A DNA stretch of 39,045 nucleotides from Saccoglossus kowalevskii (Eukaryota; Hemichordata; Enteropneusta; Harrimaniidae): the NCBI RefSeq assembly GCF_000003605.2, contig NW_003124904.1, forward strand, positions 117,365 to 156,409. Direction: 5' to 3'. The number at the start of each line of letters is the position of its first letter. The first letter of the stretch is position 1. The translations under genes were made by a program, and so were the position numbers. Of this stretch, positions 11,886-22,270 are shown one piece after another. A model generated the notes under the pieces. The model made no database searches, had not been told where the DNA came from, and saw only the letters and a list, made by a program, of their open reading frames with translations.

Positions 11886-13059
11886 CGAAGGGCGTTCAAT
11901 AACCATTTCCCATAGCAGGAGATTAATGAAACTTGGCACAGTTATTAGTCTTTCTCTACATAGAAACCACCCAGAGTTATGCATTTCTCCAATCGTTTGA
12001 TGCAGCTCTGGACACCGTTCTTGTAGAACACCCCAGGTTGGTCCTTCAACCACATCGTAACTTCCGAAATCAAGGCTGCATCATCGTTTCAAAAACAACT
12101 TCATGGCTGGGAAGAGATGAAAGTCAGAAGGTACAAGGTCAGGAGAGTAAGGGAGATGGGGGAGGATTTCATAGCCACACGCCCGTGCTTCTGATCTGGC
12201 GACATGTTGTGGACCGAAGCGTTGTCCTGCAGGAGGAAGATACCTTTGCTGATCTTGCCCCGCCTCTTCATTTTGATAGCTTCTCTTAACTTCATCAAAA
12301 GTGAAGCGTAATAGGCTCTTGTACTTGTGGTATCCTGGTTCCAGAAGACTGTGAGCATAACCTTGCCAGTGGAGGGCTGCACCCTTTCCTTCTTTATGGG
12401 TGGTGAGTGATTCCATTGCATTGACTGGGCTTTGGTCTCTGGATCATAGAGTGTAATCAGTCTTTTAAAAAACTTTGACACATCATCTTCTTGGCACTTG
12501 ACGCGTTCTTGCTTCTGGAAAGGTATGAGCAACCTGGGAAACCATCTGGCAGACACCTTATGCATACGCAAATGGGCATAAATGATAGTTTCCACAGACC
12601 CTGTACTAATCTTGACCCCTTAGGCTATTTGGCGAACAGTAATGCGTCAATCTCCCAAAATGGCTGCCCCAACTTGACGGACAGACGCCTCATCAATGGC
12701 AGAAGAGGAACGACCAGGTCTGGGAGCTGTTTCCATAGACTTTCGGCCATGTTCACGATGCCAGCGTTATACAAGGTCATATGATGGGGCATCATCACCA
12801 CAAGTTTTTTTCATTTCATCAAAAGTCTCCTTTGGTGTGCGTCCTTTCAAATACAAAAACCGGATCACTGCGCGACACTCAACTGGCTTCATTTCACACC
12901 TGACTCAGTTCAAACACCTGTAAATCAGAAACCACAATTAGTTTAGAGCTGTTTTTTGAAACATAACCCATAGAGATGTAAATCATTACACATGCAAAAT
13001 TTCATCTAGATGGGACAATTGGAAGTGGGTCAGGGGCATTACTTATTCAACGCCCCTCG
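11886..13059 (-). mobile_element. Tc1/mariner-family element, decayed
   Basis: The ends are imperfect inverted repeats beginning CGAAGGGCGTTCAATAA (left) and CGAGGGGCGTTGAATAA (right, reverse complement), each bordered by TA. The element is 1174 bp, close to the usual mariner length. The minus strand encodes mariner transposase: M-K-P-V-E-C-R near 12890, an N-terminal DNA-binding part, a T-V-F-W block, L-L-Q-D-N-A-S-V-H, and in a shifted frame L-P-H-L-P-Y-S-P-D-L-V-P-S-D-F-H-L-F-P. At least three in-frame stops in the N-terminal half and a frameshift after the second catalytic Asp make it inactive. Confidence 0.95.
12081..12900 (-). pseudogene. Mariner transposase pseudogene
   Basis: In family order from the N-terminus: M-K-P-V-E-C-R-A-V-I-R-F-L, a helix-turn-helix region with stops replacing the codons after D-L-V and in I-L-G-D and Q-I-A, the D-N-A-S-V-H catalytic block, then the Y-S-P-D-L-V-P-S-D block one frame away. 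It would have carried out cut-and-paste transposition at TA sites. Confidence 0.9.
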
Positions 13060-13315
13060 TATTGTAAATAACATACTTTATCACGTGGGCACATTTAAAG
13101 ATATCGTGATATCGTGAGTTACAATAATAAAGTACAATCATTTAAATCACTCACTTATCACATTGTCTTTAGAACCATTTCTTGTGAATTCAAAGTTTCA
13201 TTAAAAAAAGACCGCATACATCTTTGTTTGGGATGAGAGTAAAAGAGAGAGTGAACAAGAGAGATACCGTGCGGGATCGCATAGGCTAATTGCGTATCTT
13301 GAGCAGCGAGGTCTA

Positions 13316-13347
13316 ATTGGGCGCGCCTCGAAACAAGGCGCCCAATC
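13316..13347. repeat. Short GC-rich hairpin
   Basis: ATTGGGCGC and GCGCCCAAT face each other across about 14 bases, next to the helicase fragment. It may be an element end or a simple foldback. Confidence 0.5.
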
Positions 13348-13530
13348 AGCTTGGATGTACCAAATTATAAAACAAAATTCCCCTTCCTGTTTTTGTCGCT
13401 ATGAAGATATCCTTCCCACACAAAACTGCGTCGATTGCCTGTACCTGGTGAGGCCTGAGGGCACCAACACCGAAAATTTTCGCAATTTTATCATCACAAA
13501 TATCACAATTCATGGGCGCCGCCATTTTGT
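13346..13530 (-). pseudogene. RecQ-like helicase fragment
   Basis: The minus strand reads I-F-G-V-G-A-L-R-P-H-Q-V-Q-A-I-D-A-V-L and then G-K-D-I-F-I-A-T-K-T-G-R-G. This fits the start of a RecQ-type superfamily 2 helicase core, where LRPxQ and motif I (TGxGKS) lie this far apart. The Lys-Ser of motif I is missing (R-G-I-L-F-Y), and a stop follows soon after. The upstream part is lost in the N gap at 13573-13661. Only the right arm carries it, so it came with an insertion. Confidence 0.6.
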
Positions 13531-13572
13531 TTAAAATGAAACGCCAAATAGGGATTTGTAACACGCAAACTG

Positions 13573-13661
13573 NNNNNNNNNNNNNNNNNNNNNNNNNNNN
13601 NNNNNNNNNNNNNNNNNNNNNNNNNNNNNNNNNNNNNNNNNNNNNNNNNNNNNNNNNNNNN
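13573..13661. other. Assembly gap (89 N)
   Basis: A run of N inside the right-arm insertion, immediately upstream of the helicase fragment. Confidence 1.
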
Positions 13662-14858
13662 TGATTAGCCACAACTGACTACTGAGGGCGCTGTTAGAAT
13701 ACGCATATTGATGGTCGTCTGCCAAGGTCTGTTTAGAGGCTTGGCCGAATAAACTTAGACCTTGGCGAGCGAAGATGTAGAGTATGTGAATTAGGGAGGA
13801 CTAATCTCTGATGAAATACCCGACTTAAAAAAAAAGGTTTTATATATGATAGGATTAAATCATATACGATAGATAGCTGTGGGTCCATAGCTCGTGTCGT
13901 TCTTTAGTCTTTGTGGTGACATTTTAGTCATTTCTGATATATTTTGTGTAACTAAATTTGTTATTTAAGAGCTATGGTTCCTCCCATAGAGTTGCGAAAC
14001 ACAAACATGCAACGTCAAATGGCATCGCAAATAAAAGTCAATAAAAGTACACCATTTCCATATATCGCACATCCAAAACTATCACCAATGAGTAACATTA
14101 AACACTCACCAGTGCGCAAAGCGTGAAAAATTATCTGTTTGAAGTTGTTTTCCTGAGATTTAGCTCGCTAAACCGTGCGTAACTTTAGTGACAGCCATTT
14201 TCTCGGTATTTACTACTGCTTGTGCTTATTTTCCCTGCATACCATTTTCCCATACCATCGTGTATAACTAAAAAAAATTGTCTGTAAAATAAATTCATCC
14301 TTCCTAACATAAGGTGATTTTCTGTTCAACTGAGAGTTGCATGGAAGACGCGCGTCGAACGTTTGCCGCAAAAATCGAAATATTTGATTTTGAATTCGAA
14401 TTTCCGTATTTCACAGCTCACATGATCGAAAGGCCGATCTTTGACAGAGGACTTCATTGAAATTGACCATCAACAAATGTGGACAGCACATTATTAAGCA
14501 TGGAAATGTCCCCAAAATACTTTCGCGTTTGTCGAATCCCACGCGATGTCTGTCGCCACTACGACGCTATAACCTTTGTTTGTCACGTTGTTACGTTCGA
14601 TTTCACGCATAACGCGGGTTCTCGCAGTGAACGGAAAATGGTCTAGTGTTTCGGATAAATAAATTGGTTGTGTTTGTGGTTTCTTGATTACGCTGTGCTA
14701 GTTTGATTATCTGAATATACATATAAATTGTATTTCAACAATATAACAAGTAAATGACGGCTGATTACATTTCGCATATTGCTTGTGTGTTTTAATTACA
14801 TATTCGCGTTTGCCACGCGGCCAATTTTTTTTTTTTTTTGAAACACGACAATGTAAGT

Positions 14859-14874
14859 ACGTCGCAAATGACGT
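14859..14874 (+). promoter_or_regulatory. Paired ACGT (CRE-like) motif, right promoter
   Basis: ACGTCGCAAATGACGT, one base different from the left copy, at the mirrored position upstream of the variant TATA element. Survival in both copies suggests, but does not prove, function. Confidence 0.5.
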
Positions 14875-14898
14875 GGCTTGTTATGTTGAATACTGTTC

Positions 14899-14906
14899 AA
14901 TAAAAG
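14899..14906 (+). promoter_or_regulatory. Variant TATA element of the right sulfatase gene
   Basis: AATAAAAG stands at the exact mirror of the left TATAAAAG, with one base changed. It is followed by the same GCGCATTTGC block and the same donor. Confidence 0.55.
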
Positions 14907-14929
14907 CGCATTTGCTTTACTGCCACGAC

Positions 14930-14952
14930 TCAAACAAGAATACAGCGCAGAG
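14930..14952 (+). other. Non-coding exon 1 of the right sulfatase gene (inferred)
   Basis: Ends GCGCAGAG|GTGAGT as in the left copy. The start is inferred from the TATA-like element; splicing is to 19490. Confidence 0.55.
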
Positions 14953-16257
14953 GTGAGTACAAGCATTATACATTCATTGCTATAAGTTTTAGAAGTGTTT
15001 ATATTGTGATATTGTTCTAAGACTCGCGATACGTCGCATATAACGGAATTCTATCATGAAGTTTTAATCGTCAATGAGTATCAGCCTTGTTTCAATTACA
15101 AGTGTGCCTCTCCCCGTGTAGAGTCATTTATGATTTTAATGAGATTTATTATTACCTTATAGTAAAATATGTTTGGATATTTAGAGTACTAAGAAATTGA
15201 CACTCCCGGTCTGGTTAGACTTAAAATACACCACGAATATTCATTTTTGAGATATAATTTTTGGTATGTGTTGGTTCTACTTGGATATTTCATCTTCGCC
15301 GTCCTGTACTTCGTTTAGTAATTCGAACTTCCCAGTTTGCGTAAAAAGGGAAAATATCGCGATTTCAACATCGAAAATGCCTTTGCTTCATTATTTGCTG
15401 AGGGAAGGCCGCTTAGGTATGTGCTCTGTAACTTGCAGCAAATGAACCTAAAAACGTTAGGTAATCAAACAAAAATGACGTTGTACTAAAGTCCAAAAGG
15501 TACGTTCAAGGTCTGTTTGTTTTCATAGCATAAAAGCGATTTACTCTCTTGCTTATTGTGACACCTCAAATCAATTGATTTCCATTCCCCTCAAGAGTCA
15601 AAATGGTATGTGCCTCCGTTTTGCAGCCACGACTTGAACAAGTTTTTTTTGCTTGACGTGTTCATTCGTCTTTAATTGCATTTCAGTGGCTGTCACAGTC
15701 ATATTCTGAGTCTTGCCGATAACATTTTTGGGTCAAATTCACGTAAATATCGCAACTCAAATTTTCAAATAAAGCTAATTTGCATAACAATGTTTTTGCC
15801 CTTGGTCGCCATATTGGACACCCCATACAATTAGTTATTTAAGTCTTAAGTTCAGATATGACCTTGGTAGTACACATTCAAAGTCATTATATGCAATGAC
15901 AGGAAGTTATAATTGATACCATATGTTTTAATTGAGCAAGTGATCAGATGCTAGGCAGACTCCAGTGAGCTAACATCCTGTAACAGCACTGTAACGTTTT
16001 TTAGGAAAGTCCAGGGTTATTGAAGAAACCGGACTGAGCTGCTTTTGATACCTGCAACACATATTCATTCTATTTTTTTTTTTCAAATTTCATATTTTGA
16101 ATTTTGTTCCATTTTGAAGTTAGTCATTTGTGAACTAAACGGTTTGCTATTAGCATTCAACAATTTTCAAAATAACTTTTCATCAGTGTTGTGGAGTAGA
16201 GCTTTGAGTGCTGATCACAATGTCAAAAATAACAATGGATAAACTACAACAGTTCAG

Positions 16258-16360
16258 TTTAGACATGGCCATAAGACTAAAACTCTTATTGAACTCATCA
16301 GGAATTTGAGGAAGACCAAAAGAGTTCAAGTTACAGCTAGCACAGGCATGGCTGCAAGTC
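16258..16360 (+). pseudogene. Possible Pif1-like helicase fragment
   Basis: The frame reads H-G-H-K-T-K-T-L-I-E-L-I and then V-Q-V-T-A-S-T-G-M-A-A. This resembles the Walker A region and the following T-A-S-T-G-x-A-A motif of Pif1 helicases, including those of Helitrons. The Walker A is degenerate (H-G-H-K-T). It lies in right intron 1, in repeat debris. Confidence 0.45.
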
Positions 16361-17397
16361 AGTCATTTTTTTATTATCCAAGAAACGTTCCGAGTGCCTG
16401 TGATTTGGATCGGACGATTTCTTTTGTTTTCAATTCATTGTACGCCTAGAAACATGGCAATGTTGTTTTTGGTGAATATATAACATAATATATGAGGTGT
16501 TTTATCCCAAATTTGTAGGAGGAGATACATTTGGCGCAAAGCTATCCAAAAAAAAGAAGTTTTTTGGCTGTTGCTATGGCAACGGTGGGCCATTTTTTTC
16601 AGATTTCTGCTAATAACTAGGGTGAATGTGTGACCTACCTGCCCAGTTTGAGAAAAATCGGCCAAGCCAAAATAATCACAGAAGAAATAATACGTGAAAA
16701 CACTGTAAATCACACACACACACACACAAAACGACAACAGTGATTATAAGGGCAATCGTAGCGGAGTGGATGGCCAATAATTAATATTTCATTTTTGTTA
16801 GTGTATCTTAAATTTTATTTATTAAAATATATACTCATTATATCTAATTGGGGTGGAAATTGCCAAGCCAATTTATAAAATTATAAACAAATATTTTCGT
16901 AAATAACACTGACCGTGAAATACGCCCTTGAGAAGTGTTACTGACGGAATATTTTATATTGCAATTTTTTTTCAATTTAATTAGTTGTATTGCAATGCAT
17001 TAGTAATAATGAAAATATATATATATATACATTTCTTTATTTCATTGTTGAGACTGATTTATATATTTGTTAGGTACTATAATTTATCTATATTGGAAAA
17101 CGGTTATTAATTATTAATTGAAGAAACAATATTCAACTATCTTTTGCAACACCAATAAGATCATAATGATGATGTTTCTTGGTTTTTGAAACTATGGACA
17201 CTTTCAGAGCATGGGTCTTATTTTGGAACTCCTGCCAGAGCAAATACACAAATCATAGGGGCAAATTAATAGCTTCTAAGGATGGTATTCCCAGAATAGC
17301 GCAAGTTGTTAAAGAAACATAAAACTTTAATTCTCAACAACGATGAAAGGACCAGTTACTGAGACAAAGCCCTACTCCCCGCGAGACCCACCCAATA

Positions 17398-17464
17398 CGA
17401 AAGCCACTTACCGCGAAAGCCACTTACCGCGAAAGCCACTTACCGCGAAAGCCACTTACCGCGA
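17398..17464. repeat. 16-bp minisatellite
   Basis: Four perfect or near-perfect tandem units of GCGAAAGCCACTTACC. No homologue seen in the left copy. Confidence 0.9.
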
Positions 17465-17744
17465 AGCTACTAGTAATTATATAATATATCATTGCAGAAT
17501 GATATGTAGTAAGCCTATTTTATAAATGTAAACCAATTTATGTATGTAATTTATGTTTGTTTGTACTTCGTTATTTTTGTATTTTTTGTGATTTGTGTTT
17601 TTCTTTAGATTGGCTTAATAAAAAATATATTAATAAAAGTCTGCTGCCAAAAGTTCTCCTACCGTTACAAACCATCATGTACGGTTTACGTATCTCCAGT
17701 GTGCATGGTGAACTCGTTACACCATAACTGCTTGAATAATAAAA

Positions 17745-18060
17745 AATAATTACCATATTAGGAAATGCGAATTCCAAATATTGAATGATTGCGCGCATAA
17801 GAGTCCTCTAATAATAAAAACAAACATGGCTGCCACCTGAGGTTTGACAGGACTCCACACAAAGATTCTATTCTAAACATTTTGGATGTCGGCGTTCCTT
17901 GGAAGAAAAAGATGTATAATAATAAGGTTATTACGAGGATACCTCAAAGTATGCACTCAGACAGTACGCCGTGCATCGACCTCCGATGCGCGTCGGTCGA
18001 TACTCCAGCTGTACTTCCTTCGTGCTTACTTTGAGGTATTCTCGTAATAACCTTATAATG
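17745..18060. mobile_element. Foldback repeat family E, right intron 1
   Basis: Contains a hairpin with arms ATAAGGTTATTACGAGGATA and TATTCTCGTAATAACCTTAT (17930-18057) and a 5' extension with ATTCCAAATATTGAATGATT. A reversed copy is at 30437-30745. Confidence 0.75.
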
Positions 18061-18407
18061 AAGACCCGGAGTTCCCCGTTACGTCATTACCTAACTAGTC
18101 ACCATAGTGACTGTAGAAGAAACAGTTGTTGGTTTCGTTGTTGCTTTGTATTTAAATAATTCCTCAGGCTTGCTCAGTGTTGTGTTGTTGCTTGGTAGCA
18201 TTATCTTGGCTTCGCACTTATTTATTTGAACTTATATCCAGTGTTCTAGTTTTATCTTTCTTGTATATATGCTAGTTGGCTTTTGGATAGACAAGATCTT
18301 GCTTTTAACAGATCAAATTTTGACAGAACAGTGGGTGGTGATTGTTGATGTTTAATCACTACTCCTTTCTAAACTGAGTTGGTATTTCAGACATGTTTAC
18401 ATTGTTC

Positions 18408-18815
18408 TGGCATATTGTTGTGAAGTGTGGGGCAATACGTATAAAAGTAATCTTGAAATGTTATTTCTCATACAAAAAAAGAGTGCTGAGGTCTGTGCTG
18501 AAAGCAGACTTTCGAAGTCATACCAATCCCATTTTTTATTCACCTGGGACTCTTAATTTTTTGATTTGATTATATTAAATACTGTTGTTACAATGTACAA
18601 GGCATATCATTCCCTGCTTCCAGCTCATATTCAGAAAATATTTTATGTTCACTGATAAAGTTCCTAATACAATACCAGACAGTATAATCTTTTTAAAATC
18701 AATTATAAAAGAACAACTTTAAAATTTATGTGTTTGACTCATAGTGGTGTAAAATTGTGGAATGGTATTCCTAGTAACATTAAAAATGTTTTCAATTGTT
18801 CTTTATTTTATTGTA
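18408..18815 (+). pseudogene. Non-LTR retrotransposon ORF2 C-terminal fragment
   Basis: The plus strand reads, with stops and shifts, C-E-V-W-G-N-T-Y-K-S-N-L, then L-I-Q-K-K, Y-K-A-Y-H-S-L-L-P, Y-N-T-R-Q and H-S-G-V-K-L-W-N-G-I-P-S-N-I-K. That is the order at the end of reverse transcriptases of many invertebrate LINEs. No endonuclease or polymerase core is present. The left copy has different sequence at this place, so the fragment arrived after duplication. Confidence 0.85.
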
Positions 18816-18819
18816 ACAC

Positions 18820-18982
18820 TAAATCGGGGAGTCGTCACCTGCGCATGCGTCAGATGGTCATAGCTTGTCATTATTTACAAACAAGCGTCTACCCATGAGC
18901 CTTTGCGTTTATAGCATGCATTGTTATCGTTGCTTGGGACATAATTCCCGCGCGTGCGCAGGTGACGACCCTCCCGCTTTAA
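18820..18982. mobile_element. MITE family B, right intron 1
   Basis: Inverted ends TCGGGGAGTCGTCACCTGCG and CGCAGGTGACGACCCTCCCG, TTAA on the right, and the internal block CAAGCGTCTACCCATGAGCC. Confidence 0.85.
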
Positions 18983-19489
18983 ACCTATTCATAGAATCGC
19001 CTATAATATATTTCAACAAAAAATACGTAATTTACGTTAATTATTCGTCCTGAAAGTCTGATAGAGGGACTATGATGGGAGAGACAATACATTATACACG
19101 AGTTATATTCATGCATAATGCATTTAAAATCTGCGGATAAAGGGTAATTGAATTTGAAATAATACTGGGAGTATTCTCTCACATTTCTTTGAAGACTTAA
19201 TTGCCACTAATTGGCGAACTAACACAGTAACTTTCTGTAAAGACGATTAAGGAGTCACTCGTGTACTAATAGCGCCAGTGTTGATACACTCTCTTACGCA
19301 TACTAAGAACTGAGAATAAAAGCACTCCTTCTGTATCCACTGACTTATGACATCTACTGGCATTTAACAGCTGGGATATAATTTGATGTATTTGGTCACA
19401 ATATAATTCTTGCTTGCACATTACTGCATTTCCGTTTTTTTCACAAGTCCTACATTGGAACAAGGAAAATACTTGAGCATAATTTCCAG

Positions 19490-19528
19490 TGATAAAAATC
19501 TACCAAGAAGATGCTTGGAAAAAATGAG
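19490..19528 (+). CDS. Right sulfatase exon 2: end of 5'UTR and start codon
   Basis: The acceptor is TTTCCAG. The ATG at 19511 opens M-L-G-K-N-E, identical in the left copy, and the donor is GTGAGA. Intronic sequence just upstream (about 19200-19480) mirrors 5660-5950 of the left copy. Confidence 0.85.
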
Positions 19529-22238
19529 GTGAGACTTTTAGCCGTACATATATAAAAGTAATTAACATGCACCATATTCAAATTTTAGGACATTTAAAGT
19601 GAATGGTCCAATGCGCATATAAATTTACTTGTTGTTTACTCGATAAATGTGAAAATTTGCGCAAGATATTTACACATTTAAATATGGCTTTCAATGTCGT
19701 GTATTGTACGTGTACCACAGTTGTGTGATTATATTAGTTGTTTTTTCTCAAAGATTTAAAATCCAAACATAATCGATATTTAAATATTTGTATTTATTTT
19801 ATAGACTTTCAATCGTACAAAGGCTCGCAGCATTAAGCTCATCTTGCTGGCAGAGTTTATTTGCATATTTATGACGACCATGGCTACTTCCGGTGAGACA
19901 GAATTTACACTATCAACAGACTCATTGTTTGGTCAACTGGAAAACAACAAACGGGATTTGAGATCTGTTTTTTTTTTTCTAACGTACCAAACTTTAAGCG
20001 GGGGAGTCGTCACCTACGCATGCGTTAGGTGGGCATAGAGTGTCATTGTTTACAAACACGCGTCTACCCATGAGCATTTGCGCTCTTAGCGTGTGTTATC
20101 CTCGCTTGGGACTCAATTCTCGCGCGTGCGCAGGTGATGACCCTCCCGCTTTAACTAAATTAAACTCTCATTTGAAAATACGTCGCGCCTAAAGTGTATC
20201 AGTGTCATGAATACATTGCTGTGATTAGATGAGACCCCGTTTTAAATTTTACATACCACCGACTGTTAGATATTGCATAAAGCACGCCGTGCACTTATTC
20301 ACGGTTACTAGATAACCGTGACTTATTGAACAGGTTATCGTTTCTATGTTATCAGGATCGGGATTTTACGGATATTTGCTATAATGTTATTTTGTACTAC
20401 AAAAGTGACGACTATGATACGTAGAGAGTTTGTAGAAGGGGAGAGTCACTTTAATACCGAAAAATAAAATGTCTGAACTGGTATGCTCAATCGTGTGTCC
20501 ATAAACGCGCCTGTGTAATCGAGTGTTGTATTGAGTCGTTCGACACTTTATGGGTTAAAGACGATAGACAGATTTAAATTTTTTCAAAGTCTCGGCAAAA
20601 AAAATGAAATATAAAAAGGTAGATAATTTAATCATGTAAGAAATTAGAAAAAAAATGCTGGTTTCAGTACCTCGTATATATCACCGCAAGACACACTCAG
20701 AATGTGTCATTGCAGTATAATTTTCTTTCCTCCATGTTCAGTGTGCTTGCGAGCACTCGTGGTAACCTAGGATCGTGGGTTCGGGGGGGGGGTATATGTA
20801 TATACTGTTATACAGTTTCTTAAGAAAACCAGAATCGTTGTTATAATCATTTTGTGGTCAAAGCTTGTTTATCGTCAAGCAGTGTACTTGGATTGTATCT
20901 CACTGGATTTTTCTTGTTTTATTACTTCATATACAATTTACTTTCAGAAGTCAATAATGCTAAAAGGCAAGACAGCAACAGTCAGGGAGAAAACAACAAC
21001 GACGACCAAGGCGAAAACGAGGGAGAAAGTAAGAGCTACACTTAAATGCCAGGTTATGCATCTTTCTTTAGTTTTGTTATTTTTTTTCTCTCTAAGTAGA
21101 ATTTTAAACTCACCACGTTGTGTCTCTGTAGATGATTCCTGTGACGTCAGCGGTAAACAACCTCATATTGTGGTGGTATTGATTGATGACGCGGGTAGGT
21201 GACAGCGCTAATCTGTATCTGTTATCATCAACTATTACACGATATAGACTATATTGGTCATGTTGTTATTTATTTTTGTAAATCCGCTTCGTGTGAAATC
21301 ACAAAAATGAAATTGAAAGAAATTATAATGTTTTGCACACGTTACACTAATATTAATATCGCGTATATATGTATTTCTTCTTAATCTAAATAAATGTACA
21401 ACACAATATTATAATAATGTATTTTGCTTTGTCGTAAGGTTGGAATGACGTTGGTTGGAACAATGACTTCATGCCAACACCAGTGTTGAATGAACTTGCG
21501 TATAATGGTGTTATTCTTAATAACATATATGCACAACCACTTTGTACTCCGTAAGTATCTGATAAGATGTTGATTAAATGTGTATGAGAGAGTACCTGTC
21601 ATTTTGTATTACTGCAAACCATTTCAACTTTCCCGCTTGCTTGTTCATCCGGGTAACCAACAACTACTACAGGTCAGTTTGATTATCTTCAAATTGTTTT
21701 GATATGATCAGTTCTAAAAACATCTGATTTGTCAATTGTGGCAAAAAAATATTGGTATATTCGAAGAGCATGTTTGAATATAACACTTGTGAAACACCCA
21801 GGAAAAAAAGAATTATCAATACCTTTTTTCTCTGAATGCGAAATATCTTTGAAATTTACTATGAACGGCATAAGTTCTGACTGTCTATGTATGAGTTAAA
21901 ATCACTTGACTGTAAGCGTCTGTCACGGTTCAATTGTCACTATGTGCGTGACTGTTACTCAGTTCCTTCAACTGTACTTCACTGTCGGCCTGGAAAGCTC
22001 GAACTAGAATGTGTATTTTTGTCCTGCGAAAATTTCACAGTACGTTGCTTGGTTATCTACAATTGGTTGTCTGGTTTTGTGGCACTTCTCATTCTTTTCA
22101 GTAACATACACAAAAATGGCCGCCATTCGGCTATCTTGAATCAGATCGTAAAACAAATTGATGTGCATATGTATGTCATGTATGATGTATGTGTTTCGTT
22201 TGATTGTGATTGGTCCAGGCATTTCTAAGATATAGGTA

Positions 22239-22270
<32 letters not shown>

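Larger units (their letters stand above)
11615..15130. repeat. Right arm of the intergenic inverted duplication, with insertions
   Basis: The mirror of 8450-9960. It is lengthened by a mariner element (11886-13059), an insertion around 13265-13990 that carries a helicase fragment and an N gap, and other length differences between about 14320 and 14760. Confidence 0.85.
14953..19489 (+). other. Right sulfatase intron 1
   Basis: A 4.5 kb intron. It holds arm sequence to about 15130, unassigned AT-rich DNA (15130-16250), the Pif1-like scrap, more AT-rich DNA, the minisatellite, repeats E and B, the LINE fragment, and sequence mirrored in left intron 1 (18100-18400 and 19050-19480). Confidence 0.7.

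Noticed and set aside
11692-12000. Plus-strand open frame across the arm and the mariner end
   Set aside because: It crosses the mariner boundary and reads antisense to the transposase; a chance frame.
16435-16737. 100-codon minus-strand open frame in right intron 1
   Set aside because: No recognisable domain or supporting splice context; it overlaps a CA-repeat and is likely a chance frame.
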